DNA of 38,822 nucleotides from assembly GCA_013214695.1 (NCBI GenBank), contig JABSRX010000078.1, positions 1 through 38,822 of the forward strand, given 5' to 3'. Position numbers and translations under genes: made by a program. Under the pieces are notes generated by a model. It ran no database searches, was not told the DNA's origin, and saw nothing but the letters and a program-made list of their open reading frames with translations. Origin of the DNA: Rhizobiaceae bacterium (GTDB lineage Bacteria; Pseudomonadota; Alphaproteobacteria; Rhizobiales; Rhizobiaceae). This document shows positions 8,382 to 15,831 of this stretch, in pieces (positions within the stretch are counted from its first letter, which is position 1; each line of letters begins with the position of its first letter).

Positions 8382-9386
8382 TTAGTTGCCCAGTGCGTTG
8401 ATTTTTTCCAACACGCCTTCTGGCCAAGCCGATGCGGCTTCTGAGCCAACATACTGAGCCTGTACGTGCTTGCGGAAGGCCTCCAGGTCTGGGGTGTAAA
8501 TCTCAACACCCTGTGAGCGAATGAAGTCGGCCAGGTTGTTTTCCTTGTCGAGCTGCTTCAAGCGACCATAAGCTGCAGCTGCATCCGCAGCGCGTTGAAC
8601 AGTGATCTGCTGCTCAGGTGTCAGCTTGTCCCATGTTGCTTTGGAGAACGCGATGTAGTTCAGGTCCACCAGGTGAGACGTCAAGGCGATCTGCTTGGTG
8701 ACTTCGTAGAACTTGGCATCAACAACCGTCGGAAGTGGGTTGTCCTGTCCATCAACAGCGCCGGTCGAGAGCGCCGTGTAAACCTCGGTAAATGCCATTG
8801 GTGTTGGTGCAGCACCCAACGCCTTGCCCAAGAACTGCCAGGCATCAGTGCCAGGCATACGCAGGTTTACGCCAGCCAGGTCGGCAGGAGTTTTGATATC
8901 TTTCTCCGAGCGTGGGAAGCGCAGGTTGACGTGACGACGTCCGAGATACATCACGGAAAGAAGCTTTACACCCAGCTCATCTTCAACGGTTTTCTTGAAC
9001 GGATCCATCAGGGGGTCGTTGAAAACGCGCACCTGGTGTGCCGCGTCCTGGTGAACATAACCGGTGGCAAAGATCGAAAACTCAGGGAAGAACTGAGCAA
9101 GCTCCTGAGCAGAAGCAATCGACATTGTCAGGTTGCCACGGCTGATGGCTTCAAGCTCGGTGCCTTGCGCAAACATCGAACCGTTGTAACCGGCCTGATA
9201 GTCGGCAAATCCAGCAACCATAGGTGCAAATACGTTGGCCATGGCAACCGAACGCTGATCGGTCTCAGAACCAGATGTGGCGAGAGTGAATTTAATGTCG
9301 GCTGCAGCAGCGGGAACGCTTGCACCGGCAAGAATGCCAGCAGCAGCGAATGCCGAAATGGCGGCGCGACGGGTCAGTTTAATCAT
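8382..9386 (-). CDS. dctP: TRAP transporter periplasmic solute-binding protein, DctP family
   Basis: This 334-residue protein begins with a cationic, hydrophobic signal peptide and a likely signal peptidase site after Ala29 (PAAAA|D). The mature part is a DctP/TeaA-type binding protein. Conserved stretches include RRHVNLRFP, ADLAGVNLRMPGTDAW and GAVDGQDNPLPTV, which contain the Arg expected to bind a substrate carboxylate. The ATG at 9386 has a strong GGAGG five bases upstream; the frame is open further upstream but lacks a signal peptide there. As first gene of the operon, with the 17-bp palindrome about 80 bp upstream, it is probably induced by its own substrate through the GntR regulator. 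Confidence 0.95.
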   Translation of the reverse strand: MIKLTRRAAISAFAAAGILAGASVPAAAADIKFTLATSGSETDQRSVAMANVFAPMVAGFADYQAGYNGSMFAQGTELEAISRGNLTMSIASAQELAQFFPEFSIFATGYVHQDAAHQVRVFNDPLMDPFKKTVEDELGVKLLSVMYLGRRHVNLRFPRSEKDIKTPADLAGVNLRMPGTDAWQFLGKALGAAPTPMAFTEVYTALSTGAVDGQDNPLPTVVDAKFYEVTKQIALTSHLVDLNYIAFSKATWDKLTPEQQITVQRAADAAAAYGRLKQLDKENNLADFIRSQGVEIYTPDLEAFRKHVQAQYVGSEAASAWPEGVLEKINALGN

Positions 9387-9457
9387 AATTTCCTCCTTAG
9401 GGATAAACGCAAAATCTACGTCTTCCTTGAGTATCACTGATTTTTAATTGTTTGCAA

Positions 9458-9484
9458 GATATTTTCTAAAATATCAGATATTTT
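9458..9484. promoter_or_regulatory. Triple half-site operator candidate upstream of dctP
   Basis: Positions 9468-9484 repeat exactly the 17-bp palindrome AAAATATCAGATATTTT found at 591. Its left arm also pairs with a third half-site, GATATTTT at 9458-9465, giving a second inverted repeat with a two-base centre. Three half-sites in alternating orientation are thus packed into 27 bp, 72-98 bp upstream of the dctP start. This would let two dimers of a regulator compete or cooperate. Confidence 0.65.
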
Positions 9485-9509
9485 GCTGTTTACCCTTTAA
9501 TTCAGTAGG

Positions 9510-10565
9510 TTATGCAGCTCTTTTCTCCGATATGCTGACTTCTCTGCCAAGTTGGGAGGACCGCGTTATTGCCTCAACGACTTCCAAGGACTTCAAACCT
9601 TCCCACCCCGTTACAAGGGGTTTTTGCCTGCCGTTTATGACCTCGACAAAGTGCTCCATCTGCACGACCAATGGGTCATCGGTTTTGCACCTTAGATTGT
9701 TGGCCGAAATCGGTGTCCACCAGTCAGGCTGCTGTTCGTGTTGCCAGACGCGAAGATCAGGTAAGGATAGTCCACCTTTTGATCCTCCGATCAGATAGCA
9801 GCTCTCTGATGTTGCCGGATAAGCAGGATTCTCGCGCGCAGTAAGCTCCCAACTCCACGGGGCGACAATGCTGTCGGACACACTAATGGTTGCGATCGTA
9901 CCGGACGAGAACACAAGCACCGCCGTAGCCAAGTCTTCGTTCTCAAAACCTCGCCGCGATGGCGCAGCCACAGCGTTGACCGACACAACTTCACCGCAGA
10001 AATGCCGAAGAAGATCGACGTCGTGAACAAGATTGACCGAGATCGGGCCTGCACCCTTTTTTGTTCTCCATGGAGCTTCTTCAAAGTAGTAGTCTGGCTT
10101 GAAAAACCAGCAGGTTGCTTGCACTGCGCGAATGTCGCCAATGATGCCCGATTCAATTGCAGATTTAGCCGCCTGAACCATTCCATTGTGCCTGCGATGA
10201 TGCCCCACCAAAAGGGGGACACCTGCTTTATCGGCAGCATCGGTCAACAGTCTCGCTTCGTTGGAAGAAACCGCAATTGGCTTTTCAATTAGCGTTGGGC
10301 ACCCAGCACCAATGCAGGCCAATCCCTGTTCAATATGCAGAGGAGTGGGTGTTGCCAAAATCACGCCGTCGGGAGACTCGGCTTTAATCATGTCCCCCAG
10401 GTCCGCATACACAGGAACACCATGATCCATTGCTGCAGCCTTATTGGCAGGGCTGGTGTCGACAATTGCTGCCAGTTCTGCTTTGGGCGATCTTATGATC
10501 ACGTCAACATGCCGGCGCCCCACCAGTCCATATCCTACTACTGCCATTCGAGTGCGCGGCGACAT
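9510..10565 (-). CDS. Gfo/Idh/MocA family NAD(P)-dependent dehydrogenase (copy C)
   Basis: This 351-residue protein has VVGYGLVGRRH (about residues 9-19) for nucleotide binding, IEKPI with Lys95, and NLVHDVDLLRHF around 178-189 holding the His/Asp catalytic residues. It is a third, clearly different member of the family in this locus and is closest in motif to sugar and cyclitol dehydrogenases. GGAGC lies eight bases before the ATG. It has its own promoter region (10566-10738), shared back to back with the GntR gene, and sits just upstream of the TRAP operon on the same strand. Confidence 0.87.
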   Translation of the reverse strand: MSPRTRMAVVGYGLVGRRHVDVIIRSPKAELAAIVDTSPANKAAAMDHGVPVYADLGDMIKAESPDGVILATPTPLHIEQGLACIGAGCPTLIEKPIAVSSNEARLLTDAADKAGVPLLVGHHRRHNGMVQAAKSAIESGIIGDIRAVQATCWFFKPDYYFEEAPWRTKKGAGPISVNLVHDVDLLRHFCGEVVSVNAVAAPSRRGFENEDLATAVLVFSSGTIATISVSDSIVAPWSWELTARENPAYPATSESCYLIGGSKGGLSLPDLRVWQHEQQPDWWTPISANNLRCKTDDPLVVQMEHFVEVINGRQKPLVTGWEGLKSLEVVEAITRSSQLGREVSISEKRAA

Positions 10566-10633
10566 TCCTTGGTGCTCCGATCTTGATCCGGTTGAGAGAA
10601 TGAGACCTTAGACGCAAACTTAGGGATTTTGCA

Positions 10634-10732
10634 ATAATATCTGATGATTTTATTTTCACCAGATAATCACAGAGTTTGAATGTTAGTTGCGCATGTTTTA
10701 TCCTGCCTGATGCAACCTATCTCATCAGATGA
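10634..10732. promoter_or_regulatory. Divergent promoter region with two loose ATC-W-GAT operator-like sites
   Basis: The gap between the dehydrogenase (start 10565) and the GntR gene (start 10739) is AT-rich. It contains an imperfect palindrome at 10634-10650 centred on ATCTGAT and a perfect 11-bp one, TCATCAGATGA, at 10722-10732. The latter ends six bases before the GntR start codon. Both share the ATC-W-GAT core of the palindromes at 591 and 9468. They would suit autoregulation of the regulator and control of the divergent dehydrogenase. Confidence 0.5.
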
Positions 10733-10738
10733 TTCAAA

Positions 10739-11392
10739 ATGAGCAAATCACGAAATCTGGTCGGATCCTCGACCTATCAACACATAAAGCGAGACATAAT
10801 TTTCGGCGACCTGAAGCCAGGCAACAAGCTCAAGTTAGATGGGCTTCGGCAACGATACGCAGCCAGCATGTCAACACTTCGAGAAACGCTCAGTCGATTG
10901 GCAAGCGAAGGATTTGTCGAAGCCAAGGATCAACGGGGTTTCTTTGTGACGCCGGTGTCATCTGAAGACCTTGTTGAAATAGCTAATCTCCGAGTTTTGC
11001 TGGAGTGTCATGCGCTTCGGTTGTCCGTAAAGAATGGCGATACTGACTGGGAGGGTAACCTTGTTGCCGCGCACCATAAGCTGCACTTGATGGAACAAAA
11101 GCTTCTGGCTGGTGACGACAGCCATAGGGAAGACTGGAAGCGATATGACTGGGAGTTTCATTTGGCGCTGATCGCCGCATGTGGCTCACGCAATTTACTG
11201 TCGCTTCACTCGGTCTTGTATGACAAGTATCTGCGCTACCAAATGCTGGTTCTGACCTACCGCGGCGCCGCGGCGGTTGAAGAACACAGGCAAATGTTTG
11301 AACAGGCCCTTGCCAGAGACGTGGAAGGCTCCTCCAAAACCCTCAGGCAGCATATTGAAAGAGGGCTGGAACACACCTTGGCCGCATTTTGA
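10739..11392 (+). CDS. GntR-family transcriptional regulator with FCD ligand domain
   Basis: This 217-residue protein has an N-terminal winged helix (about residues 8-70, including the recognition region STLRETLSRLASEGFVE) and a helical FCD domain (about 80-205). His residues in WEFHLALI, VEEHRQMF and LRQHIERG match the FCD metal and ligand pocket. FCD regulators normally bind sugar acids or other small carboxylates and release DNA when loaded. No Shine-Dalgarno sequence is visible; instead a candidate operator ends six bases before the ATG. It overlaps the next gene as TGATG. It is the obvious candidate regulator of the whole catabolic locus. Confidence 0.9.
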   Translation: MSKSRNLVGSSTYQHIKRDIIFGDLKPGNKLKLDGLRQRYAASMSTLRETLSRLASEGFVEAKDQRGFFVTPVSSEDLVEIANLRVLLECHALRLSVKNGDTDWEGNLVAAHHKLHLMEQKLLAGDDSHREDWKRYDWEFHLALIAACGSRNLLSLHSVLYDKYLRYQMLVLTYRGAAAVEEHRQMFEQALARDVEGSSKTLRQHIERGLEHTLAAF

Positions 11393-12522
11393 TGCAGGCT
11401 GTCCCCGCAGAAGTTCCCGACACATGCCGCGCAGCCGTCCTGCGAGAGTTCGGAAAGCCTCTTGTGGTGGAAACTGTACCGATCCCAAGACAGCTGGAAC
11501 CGGGCGCACTGCTTGTCAAAACAGAATGCTGCACCCTTTGTGGAACAGACGTTCACCTGGTACGTGGAAAATTGAATCGCAAAGTCGAGTTGCCAGTAAT
11601 CGCTGGTCACGAAATGACCGGCCGGGTTGTAGCGAAGGGAAAAGCTGCGGAAACCGACAGTGTTGGTCAACCTCTTAATCTAGGGGATAGGATTGTTTGG
11701 ACCCGCACCAATTGTGGTGAATGCTATACCTGTACAATCGCCAAACAACCCACGCTTTGCCCCGATGCCAAAGCCTACATGTATGAGAGCATGTCTCGAG
11801 CACCCCATCTGCTGGGAGGCATGTCCGAATATGTTTATGTGTTTCCCGATTCCGGCCGTGTGGTTGTTCCGAAGGATATCAGTGCACCTATCGCCAGCAT
11901 GACCAGTTGCGCATTTCGTTCAGTTGTTCACGGATTTGCGGAACTTGGAACGATCAAACAAAGCGACACGGTGGTCGTGCAGGGTACAGGTCCCTTGGGT
12001 TTGCTGGCCGCAGGTCTGGCAAAGTTAAGAGGTGCCCGCAAGGTCATTTCAATTGGCGCACCGAACACGCGCCTCGAACTGGCAACGGAATTTGGTGCTG
12101 ACCTTGCAATGTCGGTGGAAGATTCAACCGCCGAAGACAGAAAAGAAACGGTTCTCCAACACACGCAAGGTCTGGGTGCGGACGTCATCATGGACTTTGC
12201 CGGGCAGCCCGCCGCTTTCAGTGAGGGGCTAGGTCTCGCCCGACGTGGCGGAGCCTATCTGGTTGTGGGCCAGCTTGGAAGAGGAACGATTAATTTTCGA
12301 CCTTCGGAAATTGTCCATCGAAATTTGCGAATCGTCGGCTCATTGGCTGGTGGAGCGCAAGACTATTGGGAGGCTCTCAAACTGGTTGAAGCTCAACAGC
12401 AATATTTGCCGTTCCATAAACTCGTTTCGAATACCTACTCGCTTGAGCAAGCAAACGAGGCGATAGATCAGATGGAATGCATGGCAGAGATCAAGCCTGT
12501 GATATCGATGATGACAGAATGA
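11392..12522 (+). CDS. Zinc-dependent medium-chain alcohol dehydrogenase
   Basis: This 376-residue protein has the catalytic zinc ligands Cys50 (TLCGTD) and His73-Glu74 (AGHEMTG), and a structural zinc cluster of Cys108, Cys111, Cys114 and Cys123. An NAD(P)-binding QGTGPLGLLAAG loop follows in the second half. It oxidises a secondary alcohol of a polyol, sugar acid or cyclitol to a ketone. The ATG at 11392 shares its A with the GntR stop (TGATG), so the two are co-translated. It is probably induced together with the TRAP operon. The substrate is unknown. Confidence 0.9.
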   Translation: MQAVPAEVPDTCRAAVLREFGKPLVVETVPIPRQLEPGALLVKTECCTLCGTDVHLVRGKLNRKVELPVIAGHEMTGRVVAKGKAAETDSVGQPLNLGDRIVWTRTNCGECYTCTIAKQPTLCPDAKAYMYESMSRAPHLLGGMSEYVYVFPDSGRVVVPKDISAPIASMTSCAFRSVVHGFAELGTIKQSDTVVVQGTGPLGLLAAGLAKLRGARKVISIGAPNTRLELATEFGADLAMSVEDSTAEDRKETVLQHTQGLGADVIMDFAGQPAAFSEGLGLARRGGAYLVVGQLGRGTINFRPSEIVHRNLRIVGSLAGGAQDYWEALKLVEAQQQYLPFHKLVSNTYSLEQANEAIDQMECMAEIKPVISMMTE

Positions 12523-12628
12523 TCAAACCCTTCAGCTGGATTGTCTGCCTGCGGCAGCTAATCAGCATATCAACTTTTGTGCCAGTGTTTATGCAGCGAT
12601 CAGATTGTCAACTCGGTCGCACTGAATT

Positions 12629-12651
12629 CCAGTCAGCTCACTGGGCTTTTT
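12629..12651 (+). terminator. Weak intrinsic terminator candidate after the alcohol dehydrogenase
   Basis: CCAGT (12629-12633) pairs with ACTGG (12640-12644) around a six-base loop, followed by GC and five T residues. The stem is short, so termination would be weak. It would separate the GntR-dehydrogenase transcript from the short-chain dehydrogenase. The remainder of 12523-12781 shows no other recognisable element. Confidence 0.3.
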
Positions 12652-12781
12652 GACCATTCTACCAGAATGCGGAAAAGTAAGGGGATCGAGCCGCAGGCGA
12701 AATCGGCTCATTGCATTGGCTCCTAGGCTTCCCAAAATCAGCTGTGACCGGGGAATTAAGCAGTTGAAAGATGAGGACAAC

Positions 12782-13540
12782 ATGACAACAACTCATAACT
12801 TTGAAGGTCGGGTGTTCGTTGTCACCGGTTCTGCCCGCGGCCTTGGCTATGCCATGGCAAAGCGGTTGGTAGCCTCGAATGCGCGAGTGGTGCTGACAGA
12901 CATTGATGAAGCTGCAGTGGAGAATGCGGCTGCCGAGCTTGGCGAAGCGGCCCAGCCACGGGTGAGCAACGTCGAAGATACGGCGGCTCTGCCAAAACTC
13001 GTGGAAGATATCGAACGCCAAATTGGCCCGATTTTTGGATTGGTGAACAATGCTGGCATCTTCAACAAAAAAGCGGGATGGGAAATCAGCGACGAAGAAT
13101 GGGAAACAATCCTGCGCATAAATCTGAGCGGTTCAATGGCGATGACCCGAGAATGCCTGAGATACATGAGACCACGAAAAGAAGGCGCTATCGTCATGAT
13201 ATCCTCGTTGGCTGGATTAGCCGGACTGCCGACCTCAATTGGGTATGTCACGACAAAAACGGCGGTTATCGGGATGGCACGCAGCCTCGCAACGGATCTG
13301 GGGCCAGACAACATTCGTTGCAACGCCATCTGTCCGGGCGTCATAGATACCGAAATGACGAGAAAGGTATTTCATGGCGATCCGGGTCGCCTCGCCAAAC
13401 TCCAGAGCAGGATCTCATTACCTCGGCTTGCGCAACCAGAAGAAATTGCCTCTATGGTCGCCTTTCTTTGTTCGGACGATGCGGCGTACGTTACTGGGCA
13501 GGCCATAGCCGTTGATGGTGGGTTTGCGGCTGGTCTTTAG
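12782..13540 (+). CDS. Short-chain dehydrogenase/reductase (SDR)
   Basis: This 252-residue classical SDR has a TGSARGLG cofactor loop at residues 15-22, NNAG at 89-92, Asn114, and a catalytic Ser (MISS, about 141-142), Tyr155 and Lys159 in a YxxxK arrangement. Asp40 after the second strand suggests preference for NAD. It reduces or oxidises a secondary alcohol or ketone. The ATG at 12782 is preceded by GAGG five bases upstream; the frame stays open to 12650, but that extension is not part of the fold. It follows the zinc dehydrogenase after 259 bp and probably belongs to the same pathway. Confidence 0.9.
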   Translation: MTTTHNFEGRVFVVTGSARGLGYAMAKRLVASNARVVLTDIDEAAVENAAAELGEAAQPRVSNVEDTAALPKLVEDIERQIGPIFGLVNNAGIFNKKAGWEISDEEWETILRINLSGSMAMTRECLRYMRPRKEGAIVMISSLAGLAGLPTSIGYVTTKTAVIGMARSLATDLGPDNIRCNAICPGVIDTEMTRKVFHGDPGRLAKLQSRISLPRLAQPEEIASMVAFLCSDDAAYVTGQAIAVDGGFAAGL

Positions 13541-13830
13541 ACGCGGCCTGGGTTTAGTCTGGCGTTTGCATGCGGGCTGAAGCAAATTGTCAAATGCATT
13601 CGCCCAGAAAGTTGAAGGTTTTGAGCCAACGGAGTTTGAGAATTTTGAACCGTTATTCAAGAAGCTAAAAGAGCTTTCTGGCTCGAAAAAATAGGGTTCG
13701 CACTTCAAACTTGCGATCTGATCGAAACCCCGAACAAATCATTACGCACACTTCGCCCGCACCAATTGGGTTCTACTACATTCAACCAGACCCTTCCCAT
13801 ACCCCGCCCCCTCGCCTAAACTGCCCTTAG
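13541..13830. other. Non-coding stretch with a possible 35-codon gene remnant
   Basis: No convincing gene is present. A short frame from TTG at 13587 to the stop at 13692-13694 reads like the charged tail of a real protein (KVEGFEPTEFENFEP, then a Lys-rich end), but it has no Shine-Dalgarno sequence and no recognisable family, so it may be a decayed gene end. After about 13,700 the sequence becomes C-rich and leads into the inverted-repeat region. Confidence 0.3.
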
Positions 13831-13833
13831 AGC

Positions 13834-14092
13834 GCGCACGCCGCGTGCGCTTTGGGGCGTGACAACCCCGTCTAGTGCGGTCGGTATCGACCGTAACGAT
13901 ACCTCCTCAACCTTCGGGTCGGGGAGGCACTGGCGTATGTCCAGGAGGCTCCCCTCGGGGTGTTTCTAAAGGCCATTGCGGCCGTTCACTAGACGGTTTG
14001 TTAACTCCCCGACTACCAGAGGTTTTTCGCCTTGAATTCAAGGCGCGCGCCGCGTCGCCGCGCTCGCCGCAATGCGATGCCTCCGGTAGTCG
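13834..14092 (+). ncRNA. Candidate structured RNA (unassigned), 5' of the small membrane protein gene
   Basis: Dense inverted repeats suggest a folded RNA. An eight-pair hairpin lies at 13834-13850. CCGTCTAGTG (13868-13877) pairs perfectly with CACTAGACGG (13987-13996), enclosing CGGTCG-GTAT-CGACCG (13878-13893), CCTCC/GGAGG (13902-13927), CTGG/CCAG (13930-13944), CCCC/GGGG (13951-13960) and GGCC/GGCC (13971-13983). CGACTACC (14010-14017) pairs with GGTAGTCG (14085-14092) around the palindrome at 14028-14045. GTCGGGGAG (13918-13926) can instead pair with CTCCCCGAC (14005-14013), which excludes two of these stems. The motifs of tmRNA, RNase P RNA, SRP RNA and common riboswitches were not found. 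The strand is assumed from the downstream gene. Confidence 0.5.
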
Positions 14093-14109
14093 ATTGTCTT
14101 TGACAAAGC

Positions 14110-14121
14110 GGAGGATCCTCC
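14110..14121 (+). promoter_or_regulatory. Palindromic Shine-Dalgarno that may hide itself
   Basis: GGAGGATCCTCC is a perfect 12-bp palindrome directly abutting the ATG at 14122. The GGAGG half is the ribosome binding site at seven-base spacing, and the CCTCC half could pair with it and block initiation. It lies just after the structured region above and next to another small palindrome, CTTTGACAAAG (14098-14108). Confidence 0.45.
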
Positions 14122-14409
14122 ATGGACGACTATAATTTCTGGCGCGACCTGTTCGACACCTATCAATCCCTGCCGCCCTGGATGCAATTTGCCTGGTTCT
14201 GCGGCATCTGGCTCGCCTATATCTGCACCGTCGGACTGGTCATATTGGGTCTGCGCTGGCGGCGGCGGCGAGGAACAGATCCAACCGCCTACCGCACCAT
14301 CGCAACGCTGCCCGGCCCGCTCGGCGATGCCGGGCTCTATCGGGTGAAGACCGACGATGACGGGGTGCCCTATCTGGAACAGGTCGGCACCGTGCCGATG
14401 CTCGACTGA
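14122..14409 (+). CDS. Small single-pass membrane protein of unknown function
   Basis: This 95-residue protein has one hydrophobic segment at about residues 23-45 (FAWFCGIWLAYICTVGLVIL), followed by a basic RWRRRRG stop-transfer cluster and a soluble tail of about 45 residues. I do not recognise the family. The basic residues after the helix suggest the C-terminal tail is cytoplasmic. The start is fixed by the GGAGG palindrome upstream. It lies 60 bp before the NahD-like gene on the same strand and may share its transcript. Confidence 0.7.
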   Translation: MDDYNFWRDLFDTYQSLPPWMQFAWFCGIWLAYICTVGLVILGLRWRRRRGTDPTAYRTIATLPGPLGDAGLYRVKTDDDGVPYLEQVGTVPMLD

Positions 14410-14469
14410 GACGATCCGGACAGAAACTAACCCCCTAGGCAGCAAAGCCGGATTGGCACATAGTTTGGT

Positions 14470-15108
14470 ATGGCCACCATCGACTATGTCTATTCCGCCC
14501 ACTCCGCCTTTGCCTATCTCGGCTCCAAACGCTTGCTGGAGATTTGCGCGGCGCACGGCGTGCAGCTGAACCACAAACCGATCTTTCTGTCTCCCGTTGT
14601 CGAAGCGCAGAACAGCCCCCCGTTTGGGGCGCGCACGCAAGCGCATGTCGACTATTTTTTCGGACGCGAGATCGAACGCTGGGCGGAGTTTCGCAATGTG
14701 CCGATCATCAATTTCAGACCCACCCACCACGACGCCGACTACGGCCTGGCATCGGGCATGATCCTGGCGCTCGGCGACAGCGGCGCCGCCGTCGACGCCA
14801 TGGCCCACAGTATTTTAGAAGCGCACTGGCGGGACGACGCGGATTTGTCCGACCCCAACGTGCTGGGGAAAATTGCCACGGATCTGGGTCACGACGACGC
14901 CGCGCTGCTCGACCAGGCGAAGTCAGAACCGGTTCAGGCCAAAATCTGGGCGAATTCGGAATGGGCCAAAAGCCAAAACATCTTTGGGTCCCCTACCTAT
15001 ATTCTCGATGGCGATCCGTTTTATGGGCAGGACCATCTGGAACTGATTGAACACGCCCTGAGCCAACCCTTCGCCCCAACCCGGTGGGTCAATCCTTCGG
15101 TCGACTGA
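14470..15108 (+). CDS. 2-hydroxychromene-2-carboxylate isomerase-like protein (NahD / DsbA-like fold)
   Basis: This 212-residue protein has the N-terminal DYVYSAHSAFAYLG segment and the later GSPTYILDGDPFYGQDHLE typical of the glutathione-dependent HCCA isomerase family, which has a thioredoxin/DsbA fold. The Ser in the SAHSAFAY loop occupies the place of the active Ser that activates glutathione. NahD itself works in naphthalene breakdown, but most chromosomal homologues, like this one, lie away from such genes and their substrate is unknown. No clear Shine-Dalgarno precedes the ATG. It converges on the CIA30 gene with 31 bp between them. Confidence 0.85.
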   Translation: MATIDYVYSAHSAFAYLGSKRLLEICAAHGVQLNHKPIFLSPVVEAQNSPPFGARTQAHVDYFFGREIERWAEFRNVPIINFRPTHHDADYGLASGMILALGDSGAAVDAMAHSILEAHWRDDADLSDPNVLGKIATDLGHDDAALLDQAKSEPVQAKIWANSEWAKSQNIFGSPTYILDGDPFYGQDHLELIEHALSQPFAPTRWVNPSVD

Positions 15109-15139
15109 CGGCATACAGACAGATCGTAAAGGGGTGGAA

Positions 15140-15706
15140 TCAGTAGAAACCGATTTCCCTGATCTGAACGTCGGCGCTGTGATCGCGCCCATAGGCGACG
15201 ATGGCGACGGAGCGCAGACTGCGCGCCGAAGGTGTCTTGGACAGGGGGCGCCCGGAGCGCTGGAAACGCGACAGGGGCAGCCTGAATTCCTGCCAACCCT
15301 GCTTCACGTCAAAGCCCGCCTGGTAATACTGCCAAGGCAGGATCGTGCCGCTGGTGCGCAGATGGACAAAGTAGCGCTGACTGTTGCCCCGCGCCACCAG
15401 ACGAATGCCCGTGGTTCCCTTGGGCGGCGCCGTGGCCAGTTTCTTGCGGATCTGGATAAAGCCGCCATTGTTTGCCGTGCTGACATTGCCGGTGAGCTTT
15501 GCATAGCCCCCGTCTGCGGCGGAATAGGTCGCCTGGCCCGACGACACACCGCCCATCACTGTGTCGGCGAAGTAGCGCCAGTCGCCGACAGAATTGCTGC
15601 GAAAGTCGTCGATCAGGTTTTCGTCTGCCATTGCCCGGTGACCACCCAGCGTCAAACCCAGCAAAACCAGCGCAGCCAGCAGCTGCCGTTCGATCCGAGT
15701 TTTCAT
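15140..15706 (-). CDS. CIA30-family protein (complex I intermediate-associated protein 30 domain) with signal peptide
   Basis: The protein has 188 residues from the ATG at 15706. An N-terminal hydrophobic segment (LLAALVLLGLTLGG) ending near AMA|D looks like a signal peptide. The rest is a galactose-binding-like beta-sandwich of the CIA30/NDUFAF1 type, with WRYFADTVMGGVSSGQ near its start and a conserved QRYFVHLRTSG stretch. In mitochondria the family helps assemble complex I; bacterial secreted members have no proven role. The frame is open upstream to 15853, but the signal peptide fixes the start at 15706. Confidence 0.8.
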   Translation of the reverse strand: MKTRIERQLLAALVLLGLTLGGHRAMADENLIDDFRSNSVGDWRYFADTVMGGVSSGQATYSAADGGYAKLTGNVSTANNGGFIQIRKKLATAPPKGTTGIRLVARGNSQRYFVHLRTSGTILPWQYYQAGFDVKQGWQEFRLPLSRFQRSGRPLSKTPSARSLRSVAIVAYGRDHSADVQIREIGFY

Positions 15707-15831
15707 GACGCGTTTCGTTCCATCCTCTGTGCTTGCTTGTATCATAGCGGAAAGCAGCGTCAGATGTGGCGACATACTGGCGCACGGCTCAATGAGCGCA
15801 GCCAAGGGGGGCGCCAAGGGGAGGACGGGAC

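Noticed and set aside
13587-13694. 35-codon frame from TTG that reads like a protein tail
   Set aside because: Too short, no ribosome site and no family; mentioned only as a possible remnant inside the non-coding stretch.
13834-14092. Structured region considered as tmRNA, RNase P RNA, SRP RNA or a cobalamin or yybP-ykoY riboswitch
   Set aside because: None of the defining conserved motifs (tag frame, T-arm GTTCGA, RNase P core, SRP tetraloop region, riboswitch cores) could be found, so it is left unassigned.
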